DNA from: Rhodobacteraceae bacterium UBA2776 | Lineage (GTDB): Bacteria > Pseudomonadota > Alphaproteobacteria > Rhodobacterales > Rhodobacteraceae | Direction: 5' to 3' | Length of the DNA: 18,416 nt | Assembly (NCBI GenBank): GCA_002352425.1 | Contig: DEIK01000107.1 | Location: forward strand, 1-18,416 | Shown here: positions 1 to 8,884 of the stretch, one piece after another | Layout of the letters: each line of letters opens with the position of its first letter | Position numbering within the stretch: position 1 is the first letter of the stretch | Notes under the pieces: generated by a model | The model's database searches: none | What the model was told of the DNA's origin: nothing | The model's input: only the letters and a program-made list of their open reading frames with translations | Translations under genes and position numbers: made by a program

Positions 1-320
1 TAGATGGATTCTTCGATCCAGCCTTGAATGGCGGATTTGGGTGCAGCACCCGTTTTGTTTGCCACAACCTGACCGTCTTTTAGCAAGAACAGCGCAGGAA
101 TGCCGCGTACGCCCATTTGGGCTGGTGTGCTGGGGTTTTCGTCAACATTTACTTTGACGATTTTCACTTTGCCGTCCATTTCGGCTGACAGTTCTTCCAA
201 TGATGGGCCGATTTGTTTGCATGGGCCGCACCATTCCGCCCAGAAATCCACCACGACAGGGACGTCGGATTTTAGGACTTCAGCGTCAAATGTTGCGTCG
301 GTTACTGCTACTGTGGCCAT
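1..320 (-). CDS. trxA: Thioredoxin (stop codon cut by window edge)
   Basis: This is a cytoplasmic thiol-disulfide oxidoreductase that keeps protein cysteines reduced, normally recharged by thioredoxin reductase. The translation is 106 residues with the active site W-C-G-P-C-K (Cys31 and Cys34), the buried Asp25 and the cis-proline in RGIPAL (about Pro75). That is full thioredoxin length. The window ends after the first two bases (TA) of what is almost certainly the stop codon, so the protein is probably complete. The ATG at 320 is preceded by AAGGAG at good spacing. It lies 67 bp downstream of addA on the same strand, so it is probably the last gene, or a separately boosted gene, of the addBA transcription unit. 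The assignment is very secure. Confidence 0.97.
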   Translation of the reverse strand, partial: MATVAVTDATFDAEVLKSDVPVVVDFWAEWCGPCKQIGPSLEELSAEMDGKVKIVKVNVDENPSTPAQMGVRGIPALFLLKDGQVVANKTGAAPKSAIQGWIEESI

Positions 321-387
321 GATGTGCTCCTTGGCGAATATGTTTGATGTGTGGTTGAGGAGAACCTAAGTAGGCCCGCGGCATGCG

Positions 388-3300
388 TCAAGGGACAGAG
401 TTGGTGCGTAACGCCGCAGTCACGACCTCGTGTTCCAATGGCATAAGGGTCGCTGTTTTGGTCCAGAGGATTGCGGTTTCAATCTGGTGGTTTGGATAAA
501 CCTGCTCTAACGCGCAACAATAGGCTCCAAGTTGGCGCAACAACCCGTCTGGAACAGTCTCGGCCGTCGGTGGCACAATCGCGTTTGATTTGAAATCAAT
601 GGCCAAAATGCGGTCAGGAAAAATAATCAATCTGTCGATAATTCCGTGCATCCGTTGGCCACCCAAATCGGCCAACGTGGCGGTCACAGGGACTTCGGCC
701 AGCGTGTCGCCCTCAAACACAAAGCGCAAATTGGGGGTTTTCAGAACGCAAACGGTCTCCGCGTAGATATCTTCCAGTGCAGGCTTCGAAACTGAAGGCA
801 GTAACATGGCCGCCATCCGTTTCCACTCGGGTTCGGGATGCTTGGACAGATGTTCCAGCAACAAGTGAATGTGATTGCCCCGTGCCATCGCCTCTTCTTC
901 GGACAATCCCTTGCCCTCACCCGCCAGCGCCTTGGCCCCACCCAAATCAGACGGCGCAATGGTTTTGGCCGCACGGCCTGGAGTTGCAGCAGGCATTGCT
1001 GTCCAGCCAGGCAGTTCAGGGGTTGTTTTGATCTCAGAAATTTTCGGGGCCATACCGGCGGCGTCCCAATCGCCAAACTGTGACCGCAAGCCCAATCCAA
1101 AATCAAACAGGAACGGTTCTGCGTGGGCGGTTTTCATTCCGGCCTCGATCATCGCATGCCAGGACGTGCCGTCCTTGCCCAAATTCCCCGCCCCACAAAC
1201 GATCAGCCATTTTTCGGCCCGTGTCATCGCCACATACAGCAGACGCAGACGTTCCTGCTCGGCCGAATGGCGCAGCTTGTCGCGGGCAACCGTAATTTCA
1301 CGCGGGCAGTTGTCTTTGTTGATCTGCCACATCACCCCGCCATTTTCAGCTGGATAAATCTGCGCCTGCATTTTCAGCTCCCAATTGGTGGTGTCTGGTA
1401 AAATAACAATAGGCGCTTCCAGCCCCTTGGCCCCATGTACGGTCATCACCCGAATGCGGTCACTGGCGCTGTCCATCTGGCGCTTGATTTCAACCTCTTC
1501 GGCCTCAAGCCATGAAATGAACCCTGTTAGGCTTGGTACATCCATGCGCTCAAAACTCATCGCTTGTGACAGCAACGCGTCAATCCCGTCCTCGGCCTCA
1601 ACCCCCAAACGGGCCAACAGGTTTTTGCGCCCATGAAATCGTGTCAATATCCGCTCAAGCAACTCGAATGGTCGCAGATAATCAGCATCTTTGCGCAGGG
1701 CATTCAGCACGGCGAGCGTTTCTGGATAATCCTCAGAACGGTTGCGCAACCCTGTCCATAAATACGTTTTTTCGGCGCGCCGATGTGCCAAATCAAACAA
1801 ATCCTGTTCGCTCCAGCCAAACAAAGGCGAGCGCAGTGCGCAGGCCAGTGATAGGTCATCCTCGGGCGTCGCCAAAAAAGCCAGCAGCGCGGTTAGATCT
1901 TTCACCGCCAGTTCGGCGCCGATTTTTAGGCGGTCTGCCCCGGCAATCGCCAGCCCTGCCTTTTTGCAGGCACGGATAATTTCATGGAACAGCTCGGACC
2001 GACGCCGCACGAGGATCAGAAAATCACCTTCGGTTACGGGGCGCAGATTGTAAGTGTCGGTGTTATCAATCTCGTCGGGGACTAATGCACCCTGACACAT
2101 GGCCTTGATGTTTTGCGCGATCTCTTGCGCCAAAACCACGGTCTCGTGATTGTCCGCCAGTTTGTCCGTTGGATCAAACCAGTCCTTCTTTTCCGGGGCT
2201 TGGGTTTTTTCAACAACTGGCCAAAGATCAACCCGCCCTGGCATGTTGGATTTAAAGGTGCGGTGCTTAACTTCGCCGCCCAATCCATTGTTCGCATAAC
2301 CCTGTAACGTGTAGTCCACCAACCGCATAATCGGGTCGGCCGACCGGAACGAATGCTCCAGCTGTTGAAACTGAAACGGCGCATTTACTTGGGCCATCTT
2401 CTCGCTGAAATGCTCTTGCATCCGGTCAAATTCGGCGGGGTCGGCCCCTTGAAACGAATAGATTGATTGTTTTTGATCACCCACAGCAAAAATCGTGCGC
2501 ACTTTATCCGATTGCGCCCCTTCACCTGTGGTGAATTCTTGCGCCAACTGTTTGATCACATCCCATTGGCGCGGGCTGGTGTCTTGGGCCTCGTCTACCA
2601 GAATATGATCAATGCCACCATCCAACCGAAACAACACCCATTGGGCCACAAACGGATCGTTCAACAGCTTGGCTGTTAGATCAATCAAATCATCAAAATC
2701 GAGCCACCCTTTTTGCTGTTTACGGGCCTCATATTGCGGCAAAAACGCGTGGGCGAATTGGTACAACGCATGGGTTTTCTCGGCAGCATTCAACGCCACC
2801 CGTGTTGAACGCGCAGTTTCCACGCGACCCATCAGATCGCTCAACTGATCCATCTGTGCATCCAGAACTTTTTGCGTGGCTTTGGTTGGGAAGCTGCCAA
2901 TCTTGGCTGTGAAGGGCTCTTTCGCGCCGCTGCCTGTCAGAAACACAGATTCCAAAACCGCTAAATCCGCGTATTTGAAATGGGTGGTATCGACGGCTTG
3001 CAATTTGATGGCTGCCTTTTGGTCATTCGGCGACCCACCCTGTAGCGCAGAGAGTAGTGACTTTAGCAACGCGGCTTCGCTGCCCAGAATGACCGAGGAC
3101 AAAATACCCGCTTGGCTCACATCTGGCTTTAAACCAAACATGCTCCATATCGCAGCCACATCCGGTTTTGCCCCCAACGCCTCGCGATGTTTGGCAATCT
3201 CGGCGGTCAGTTTGCTAAAGTCGCTGTCCGAATAATGTGCCGCCAATGCATCCACGGCCGCGATGTCCTGACTGTCGGCCATCTCTTCAACGATTTCGGC

Positions 3301-3768
3301 GCGCAAAAGATTTGCGGCGCGTTCATCCATTTCGGTGAATTGCGGCGACACGCCTGCCTCTAACGGAAAGCGTCGCAGCAAGGATGCGCAAAACGAATGG
3401 ATCGTTTGAATTTTCAACCCGCCCGGCGTTTCAATCGCGCGGGCAAACAATGTGCGGGCCTTGCGCAGCTCATCTTTGTCGATGCTGCGATCAACGCCCA
3501 GTTCGCGCAATTCTTTGGCCAAAGCGTCGGCATCTTGCATCGCCCAAACACCCAACCGCTTGAACAATCGGTTCTGCATCTCACTGGCCGCGGCCTTGGT
3601 GTAGGTCAGACACAAAATATGTTGCGGCTCGACTTCTTCCAGCAACAACCGCGCCACCCGATCCGTCAACACACGCGTCTTGCCAGAGCCCGCATTGGCG
3701 GACAACCATGTGGAAAACCCGGGCATTGCGGCCTGAACTTGACGCTCGGTGGCTTCGTCGCGGCGCAT
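388..3768 (-). CDS. addA: Double-strand break repair helicase-nuclease AddA
   Basis: This is the motor and nuclease subunit of AddAB, which resects double-strand DNA ends for RecA-dependent recombination (the alphaproteobacterial equivalent of RecBCD). With the chosen start it is 1126 residues. The UvrD/Rep-type helicase motifs appear in order: Walker A AGSGKT (26-31), TYTKAAASEM, QTIHSFC, DEAQD (about 392-396), GDQKQSIYSFQGADP, SFRSADP, TVHGAKGLEAP and YVAMTRAEK (about 845). A C-terminal RecB-family nuclease follows, with GNHIHLLLEHL, the catalytic DFK (about Asp1058 and Lys1060) and QLGAYCCAL. The start at 3768 is chosen because it forms a TGATG junction with the addB stop and has GGAGGAGC just upstream. 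A longer in-frame start at 3810 would lie inside addB and lacks this support. Confidence 0.97.
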   Translation of the reverse strand: MRRDEATERQVQAAMPGFSTWLSANAGSGKTRVLTDRVARLLLEEVEPQHILCLTYTKAAASEMQNRLFKRLGVWAMQDADALAKELRELGVDRSIDKDELRKARTLFARAIETPGGLKIQTIHSFCASLLRRFPLEAGVSPQFTEMDERAANLLRAEIVEEMADSQDIAAVDALAAHYSDSDFSKLTAEIAKHREALGAKPDVAAIWSMFGLKPDVSQAGILSSVILGSEAALLKSLLSALQGGSPNDQKAAIKLQAVDTTHFKYADLAVLESVFLTGSGAKEPFTAKIGSFPTKATQKVLDAQMDQLSDLMGRVETARSTRVALNAAEKTHALYQFAHAFLPQYEARKQQKGWLDFDDLIDLTAKLLNDPFVAQWVLFRLDGGIDHILVDEAQDTSPRQWDVIKQLAQEFTTGEGAQSDKVRTIFAVGDQKQSIYSFQGADPAEFDRMQEHFSEKMAQVNAPFQFQQLEHSFRSADPIMRLVDYTLQGYANNGLGGEVKHRTFKSNMPGRVDLWPVVEKTQAPEKKDWFDPTDKLADNHETVVLAQEIAQNIKAMCQGALVPDEIDNTDTYNLRPVTEGDFLILVRRRSELFHEIIRACKKAGLAIAGADRLKIGAELAVKDLTALLAFLATPEDDLSLACALRSPLFGWSEQDLFDLAHRRAEKTYLWTGLRNRSEDYPETLAVLNALRKDADYLRPFELLERILTRFHGRKNLLARLGVEAEDGIDALLSQAMSFERMDVPSLTGFISWLEAEEVEIKRQMDSASDRIRVMTVHGAKGLEAPIVILPDTTNWELKMQAQIYPAENGGVMWQINKDNCPREITVARDKLRHSAEQERLRLLYVAMTRAEKWLIVCGAGNLGKDGTSWHAMIEAGMKTAHAEPFLFDFGLGLRSQFGDWDAAGMAPKISEIKTTPELPGWTAMPAATPGRAAKTIAPSDLGGAKALAGEGKGLSEEEAMARGNHIHLLLEHLSKHPEPEWKRMAAMLLPSVSKPALEDIYAETVCVLKTPNLRFVFEGDTLAEVPVTATLADLGGQRMHGIIDRLIIFPDRILAIDFKSNAIVPPTAETVPDGLLRQLGAYCCALEQVYPNHQIETAILWTKTATLMPLEHEVVTAALRTNSVP

Positions 3769-6713
3769 CACGTCAGCTCCTCCTTGGTAGGCTCGGCGCT
3801 CTCGTCCCACTCGCCAAACCGCGCAAGGTGATCGTAATCATAAGCGTATTGCATTTTTTCCATCGCGCGGCGGGAGGTATAACCCTTGCCGCCCACGGTA
3901 TAGGCTGAAATCAAGGCTTCTAGCTCTGCCCATACGACATCCGAGTCTGTTTCCTCCAGCGGCGCGTCGACGACAACCGGTTTTGACCCAAGCCCAATGA
4001 AAGACGCCCCCCCGACCTGTGTATCCGCCAACCCTTTGAAGCCCGCATGTTCGATCAAGGCGGCGGTGAGCAAAAGTTGTTTGTCGAAATACGTCTGTGT
4101 GTCTTTGGACGGTGGCGCGCCGGTTTTGTAATCATAAACATACGTCAGCCCGTCGGCAGATCGATCCAACCGGTCAGCTCTGGCGGTTAGGCTGATGTCC
4201 AGATCGCCGACTTTTGCGCCGCCCATTTGTTCCAACGCAAACGTCGTGGCAACCTTGGCGCGATCCGCTTCACCTTGCAAAAACCAATCTGCAAACCGTT
4301 CGACCTTTGCTCGCCAAACGCGCCGCGCAGCGGGCCACGGCGCATCGGCCTCTAAAACGGTGTCGGCGATTTCCATTAAGCGGGTTCTGGCAGCATCGGG
4401 TGTTTCTTCGCTTCGCTCGTCAACGAACCGCTCCAAAATGCGATGTACAATCGTTCCGTTAAGCGGTGCGTCGGGATGTTGGCGGATCGGATCCAGCGGG
4501 TATAGGCGCAAGATTTTGCCAGCGTAAACCGCATAAGGATCGCGGATCAATTTGGTGATACCCGTCACTGACAGGGATTTTGGTTGCGCCGCAACGGGGG
4601 GCGCTGGCGCAGGTCGCTTTGCTGGCTCAACGGGGTCGGAAATCTCCTCAAGCGCGTCGACCATATCGAGCAATTCACGGCCCCGATCGCACATTGCCTC
4701 ATAGGCCGCAGCCCCGCCAGTTTTCTGCAAACCGCTCAGCAGGTTTGCAAGCCGGTTTAACCAGCGCGAAGGTACGGTTTGCGCCTCGGAATCCCGGACA
4801 GCGCGGGTCAACCAGACTTCTTTGGCTGCAATCGCCTGCTGAAAATCATGGGCTGACAGACCAATCTGACGTTCGGGCAACAACAGTCCGACCTTCTGAC
4901 GCATCGGGCGGTTCATCCACGGATCAGGATTGGGCACGCTTGGCCAAATGCCGTCATTCAACCCGCCAAGAATGACCAAGTCCGCACCTTGAACGCGGGC
5001 TTCAAGCGTGCCCCAAATCATGATGTTGGGGTGTGGGCGGGTCGGATCGTGTACCTCGGCTTGGTTTAGAACATTACGAAACAGATTGGCATAATCAGCC
5101 ACCGACAATGACCCGCCAAATCCTGCGTTCTCTTGCAAGCTCTGCACTTGATCAAATGCCTTGCGCCCAGCTGGTTTCTCCCACAACTCGCCGCTGCCAC
5201 CATCGTCAGGGCCTGCCGCCAAGGCAAGAGCAAGCTTCAAGTGTTGATCCAAATGATCCGACAACTCGCGCTCGCTGACGTCCTCTAGCCCTGCCAGTAA
5301 ATTGCCCAGCCAAGTGGCCCAAGCCCAACGGCCATCATCCGAATGGGTTGCAGCCCATGCGGTAAGGCTATCCTTGGTCGGAAACGGCGGCCCATTTCGG
5401 CGGGTGTGCAATTCCAAATCACGGGTCCAGCGCAGGTGATCACCACGCCCCGCTGCACCGGAATGGGTCAACGGATGCTTCAATAGTGCCAACAGGTTTT
5501 CAGACGTCAAAACCTGACCAAACAGCGCCGCGGTTTGCAACAAAAACCGACCAGGTGCTGACATAGGCAAAGGCAAGCCTGCACTGTCATCCGGCTCGAT
5601 CTCCCACCGATCCAAAGCGGCCACAACCTGACGCGTTAACACGCGATCTGGCGTGATAAGCGCAGCCGTTTTGCCCGCCTCTGCACACTCCCGCAACTTC
5701 AACGCAATTGCGAGCGCCTCAACGCGCGACGATGGGGCTTCGACCAATGCCATATCTTTCGTGGCCAGATCGAGGCCGGTCAAATCCTTGCCCTCGGACA
5801 TCCATTGATCGGTCACGGGCGCGGGACGCAACGCAAGCGAAACCAGCCGGTTGCGCGCGTCACTTGGCGGCACGGCTTCATCCCATGCGGCAATATCTTG
5901 TGGCGAAATTCCCAACGTGTTCTGGAACGCACGGAACCGAAACTGCGGATGATCTGCCGCCGTCATTGCATTATCCATTGCCGCCCAAACATTCAGGGGC
6001 AGGCCAAAATCATACCCCGGCAAAACAACCGCACCTTGGGGCAGTTTCGCAACCGCCGACATCAACGAATGCGTCGCCCCGCGCGATCCGGTTGATCCCG
6101 CGATGATAACCGGATGAGCTGGCGGGTTGGTGGTCCAGTCCTGACTAAGGCGTTGCACCACCATATGCTGACGGGCTTCTGCATCTGGGGATTGCTTGGC
6201 AGAATCGCCAAAATAGTGTTGGATCAAACGCACAAATTCCAGTGCCCGATTCCAGTGGCCAGATTGATCAGAAACATCAAGCGCCTCAATCGCTTCTGGG
6301 GTCACGCCTTCGCTCTGCATTTCGTCCATCAAGTTGGCCAGACTGTCGGTCAGATCAAATAACGCGGCACGTGGGGCAAGATTGGGCTGTAGGCGCAGCA
6401 GTTCAACGACCAGTTGGGACAATTCCAAGCGACGTTGCAACTTTGGAACGGCGGGCGGAATATCGGCCAAGGCCTCTGTTTTGCCCAGATCAGTTATCAA
6501 CCGAATGCGCGGCAAAAGCATCGCAGGACCGGCATCAAAAATGTCTCGAATACGGCGCTGCATGCGTTGCGTGTTGACGTAAACCTCAACCGTGGCCAAA
6601 TACTCTGGAGGCTGGTTTTTGCACCGCTCCAGCAAACCCTGCACCAAAGCTGTTGGAAAATCGACGCCCACAGATAGGCCAAACACCCGGGGCTTTGCCG
6701 AGGGATCAAACAT
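3768..6713 (-). CDS. addB: Double-strand break repair protein AddB
   Basis: This is the partner of AddA. AddB carries an inactive helicase fold used for DNA scanning plus a second PD-(D/E)XK nuclease. The protein is 981 residues, normal for alphaproteobacterial AddB. The N-terminus shows the VYVNTQRMQRRI region where a Walker A would sit in an active helicase, and no GKT motif is present. The C-terminal nuclease begins around residue 755 (GTIVHRILERFVDE) and contains the catalytic YDYKTG (about Asp861 and Lys863). Only three cysteines are visible in the whole protein and none in the last 300 or so residues, so the iron-sulfur staple known from Bacillus AddB appears absent. The start codon overlaps the murU stop by 8 bases (ATGTTTGA), which implies coupled translation. 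No strong Shine-Dalgarno is seen. Confidence 0.96.
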   Translation of the reverse strand: MFDPSAKPRVFGLSVGVDFPTALVQGLLERCKNQPPEYLATVEVYVNTQRMQRRIRDIFDAGPAMLLPRIRLITDLGKTEALADIPPAVPKLQRRLELSQLVVELLRLQPNLAPRAALFDLTDSLANLMDEMQSEGVTPEAIEALDVSDQSGHWNRALEFVRLIQHYFGDSAKQSPDAEARQHMVVQRLSQDWTTNPPAHPVIIAGSTGSRGATHSLMSAVAKLPQGAVVLPGYDFGLPLNVWAAMDNAMTAADHPQFRFRAFQNTLGISPQDIAAWDEAVPPSDARNRLVSLALRPAPVTDQWMSEGKDLTGLDLATKDMALVEAPSSRVEALAIALKLRECAEAGKTAALITPDRVLTRQVVAALDRWEIEPDDSAGLPLPMSAPGRFLLQTAALFGQVLTSENLLALLKHPLTHSGAAGRGDHLRWTRDLELHTRRNGPPFPTKDSLTAWAATHSDDGRWAWATWLGNLLAGLEDVSERELSDHLDQHLKLALALAAGPDDGGSGELWEKPAGRKAFDQVQSLQENAGFGGSLSVADYANLFRNVLNQAEVHDPTRPHPNIMIWGTLEARVQGADLVILGGLNDGIWPSVPNPDPWMNRPMRQKVGLLLPERQIGLSAHDFQQAIAAKEVWLTRAVRDSEAQTVPSRWLNRLANLLSGLQKTGGAAAYEAMCDRGRELLDMVDALEEISDPVEPAKRPAPAPPVAAQPKSLSVTGITKLIRDPYAVYAGKILRLYPLDPIRQHPDAPLNGTIVHRILERFVDERSEETPDAARTRLMEIADTVLEADAPWPAARRVWRAKVERFADWFLQGEADRAKVATTFALEQMGGAKVGDLDISLTARADRLDRSADGLTYVYDYKTGAPPSKDTQTYFDKQLLLTAALIEHAGFKGLADTQVGGASFIGLGSKPVVVDAPLEETDSDVVWAELEALISAYTVGGKGYTSRRAMEKMQYAYDYDHLARFGEWDESAEPTKEELT

Positions 6714-7395
6714 TGTGTTGCCCCAGCATTTTTTCAGCGACCTCTATACCAGCCGGTGTGCCGACATCGCACCAACCACCGGTGTGGGTCACGCCAAAAA
6801 TGCGGTCCGTATCATACATTTGATCCCACAATTCATGCAGGGAAAACTTTTCATCAGAGATGGTTTTTAGCCCATTGGTTTTGATAATCTGCGCGCCGGT
6901 ATAGACCATTCCTGGCCCACGCTTGATTGTGCCATTTTCCGCTACAAAAAAGTCTCCATCGCGAGTGTACCCTTGCGCACGGTCCGGCGGAACAAGCAAC
7001 AGCAGTGCGTCCATTTTTTCAGGATCCCACGTTTGCGCAAGCGTCGTCAGCGGGTTTTGCCCTGTCCAGATCGCATCCGTGTTGAATGTGAAAACAGGGT
7101 CGGCGCCCAGCAGTGGCAAGGCGTTGCGTAGACCACCACCTGTTTCAAGAATATCCACTTCATGGGACAAGATGACATCGCGATTTTCAAGATGTGCGGC
7201 CATCATTCCCGGCAAGTAGTGGGTGTTGACAACGACGGTTTCCAGCGCCGCACCTTCGACAATTTTCAACGCGTGATCAATCAACGCCATGTTCGCGACC
7301 TTGATCAGCGGCTTTGGGCAGGTCTTTGTCAACATCCCCATCCGCGTTCCAAAGCCGGCGGCGAACAACATGATAGCGTCAGGCGTTACTGGCAT
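6706..7395 (-). CDS. murU: N-acetylmuramate-1-phosphate uridylyltransferase (MurU-type nucleotidyltransferase)
   Basis: A sugar-1-phosphate nucleotidyltransferase of 229 residues. In the AmgK-MurU cell-wall recycling pathway it would join MurNAc-1-phosphate to UTP to give UDP-MurNAc, bypassing de novo synthesis and the fosfomycin target MurA. The N-terminal signature LFAAGFGTRM (10-19) is followed by CPKPLIKV, then ETGGGLRNA (about 84-92) and the metal-site FNTDAIW (about Asp107). The ATG at 7395 is chosen because it places the signature at the usual distance and overlaps the amgK stop by 10 bases. The reading frame is open further upstream to 7557, but that part lies inside amgK and has arginine/proline-rich, non-family sequence. 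The function rests on the family plus the adjacent amgK. Another NDP-sugar product is possible. Confidence 0.88.
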   Translation of the reverse strand: MPVTPDAIMLFAAGFGTRMGMLTKTCPKPLIKVANMALIDHALKIVEGAALETVVVNTHYLPGMMAAHLENRDVILSHEVDILETGGGLRNALPLLGADPVFTFNTDAIWTGQNPLTTLAQTWDPEKMDALLLLVPPDRAQGYTRDGDFFVAENGTIKRGPGMVYTGAQIIKTNGLKTISDEKFSLHELWDQMYDTDRIFGVTHTGGWCDVGTPAGIEVAEKMLGQHNV

Positions 7396-8378
7396 TTTCT
7401 TTTTAGCCTTTGCAAAATTTCTGGCGTGGGTTCCGGAAGGGTGTTGAACACTAACGACCTTAGGGCGTTCAACGACGGGTCGGACAGGTCCGATTTCAGG
7501 TGGCCCCAAACGCGGGGGATCAGGTCGACGTATGCGGGTTTTTTGGCGACTATGCAAAGTCGGGCAAAGATACCAAGGATGCGCAAATTGCGTTGCGCGC
7601 CTTGGGCATTATAGGCCACGCGAAACGCCTTTGGGTCGACACTTGTGGCTTTGACGTATCGGGCGATCATATCGGTTTGGATTTGTGCGGGAACATCACG
7701 CCGCGCGTCCTGCAGCAAGGACACCAGATCATAGGAAGGATGCGCCATCACGGCATCTTGGTAGTCAAGCAAACCTGTGCGTTTGATTCCGTTTCGATCC
7801 GGCAACCACAGCAGATTTTCAGCATGGTAGTCGCGCAGGGCCATAACGGGTGTGGCTTGGCAATGCTCGGACAGAGCGGCCTCCATTTCGGAAGTGATCA
7901 AGCGCGCTTCATCGGGCGTGGCAGGATGGTACCACTCAAAAACGGGGCTGAGAAACGCGGCCATTTTGGCGGGTGTGTAATCCAGTAATCCATCCGGCGG
8001 CGGGCGATTATGTAGTTGGACCAACACATCAACTGCCGCGCAATAGAGCCCGTGTTCCATATGAGGTTGTGCTTGGATAAGTCTCGCGAACAACGCATCA
8101 CCCAAATCCTCGATTAGCAAAAATCCGTTTGCGCTGTCTTGGAACATAATGCGCGGGGCGCTCAAGCCTAGATCGCGCAGATGATTTGTGATGGCAACAA
8201 AAGGCCGGACATCTTCGCCTAGGGCTGGTGGTGCATCCATTAAGACCGCAGTTTCGTTACCACGCGTCAGACGTAAATACCTGCGGTTTGAGGCGTCCCC
8301 CGCGAGGTGCATTTGCGTGGCGTGGCTCCAGCCGCTTTTTGCCAAAAATTGTGCGCCCAGCGCTTTGCGATTAGACAT
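7386..8378 (-). CDS. amgK: Anomeric N-acetylmuramate/N-acetylglucosamine kinase (AmgK-type phosphotransferase)
   Basis: An aminoglycoside-phosphotransferase-fold sugar kinase of 330 residues. AmgK phosphorylates recovered MurNAc or GlcNAc at the anomeric carbon to feed MurU. Visible features are an N-lobe with GDASNRRYLRL (27-37), LLIEDLGDALF (87-97), the catalytic loop LRDYHAENLLW (Asp183, Asn188) and the metal-binding LLDYQDAV (Asp205). The start at 8378 overlaps the tsaE stop by 8 bases (ATGTCTAA) and has GGAGC seven bases upstream. A longer in-frame ORF to 8432 would lie inside tsaE. The tsaE-amgK-murU order is common in alphaproteobacteria, which supports the assignment over a generic phosphotransferase label. 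Confidence 0.9.
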   Translation of the reverse strand: MSNRKALGAQFLAKSGWSHATQMHLAGDASNRRYLRLTRGNETAVLMDAPPALGEDVRPFVAITNHLRDLGLSAPRIMFQDSANGFLLIEDLGDALFARLIQAQPHMEHGLYCAAVDVLVQLHNRPPPDGLLDYTPAKMAAFLSPVFEWYHPATPDEARLITSEMEAALSEHCQATPVMALRDYHAENLLWLPDRNGIKRTGLLDYQDAVMAHPSYDLVSLLQDARRDVPAQIQTDMIARYVKATSVDPKAFRVAYNAQGAQRNLRILGIFARLCIVAKKPAYVDLIPRVWGHLKSDLSDPSLNALRSLVFNTLPEPTPEILQRLKRKCQ

Positions 8379-8844
8379 CAAGACGCTCCAAAATAGTGCA
8401 CCAACGCGGCGTTGTGGCCTGCAATGTGGCACGGCGCACCTCGGGTGCGCCCGTCATTTGAAGCGACAAAACAAGCGCGTCTGGCGGCGTCAGTTCTCCC
8501 AAACGGTCCGGCCACTCAATCAGGCAAAGTGCGGTTTCAAACGCATCTTCAAGGCCCAGTTCCTGGGCTTCATAAGGGGTTGTCAGGCGGTAAAGATCGC
8601 AGTGCCAAATTTCAAACTTCGGGGCGTCATAGGTTTGCACCAAGGTGAATGTTGGTGACGGAATGTCCTCGGGTACATCCAGCAGCGCCAAGATTAATGC
8701 GCGCGCAAAAAAGCTTTTGCCAGCCCCAATCGACCCTTCAAGCAAGATAACATCGCCGCCCGAAACATGAGGCGCTAAAGCCCTTGCCAGCTTTGCGGTT
8801 TCATCTTGGGAGGACAAATCAATGGATATTGAACACGAACACAT
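8371..8844 (-). CDS. tsaE: tRNA threonylcarbamoyladenosine biosynthesis ATPase TsaE
   Basis: The P-loop ATPase of the TsaBDE complex, needed for the t6A37 modification of ANN-decoding tRNAs. The 157-residue protein has Walker A GSIGAGKS (37-44), the family signature SPTFTLVQTY (63-72), HCDLYRL (81-87) and IEWPDRLGE (109-117). The ATG at 8844 lacks a clear Shine-Dalgarno, and only 40 bp separate it from the upstream PAS gene, so it is probably expressed by read-through from that gene. The unusual N-terminus MCSCS lies outside the conserved core. Its 3' end overlaps the amgK start by 8 bases. Confidence 0.95.
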   Translation of the reverse strand: MCSCSISIDLSSQDETAKLARALAPHVSGGDVILLEGSIGAGKSFFARALILALLDVPEDIPSPTFTLVQTYDAPKFEIWHCDLYRLTTPYEAQELGLEDAFETALCLIEWPDRLGELTPPDALVLSLQMTGAPEVRRATLQATTPRWCTILERLDV

Positions 8845-8884
8845 GGCGGGACTTTAACGCCACAAACCGGCGGCGCAAACCCGT

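Noticed and set aside
875..1357. 160-codon plus-strand ORF opposite addA
   Set aside because: It is antisense to the conserved C-terminal part of addA. The sequence is rich in Ser/Pro/Arg, with no ribosome binding site or domain.
7396..7557. N-terminal extension of murU to 7557
   Set aside because: The added residues lie in the coding region of amgK and do not resemble the nucleotidyltransferase fold, which begins just after the ATG at 7395.
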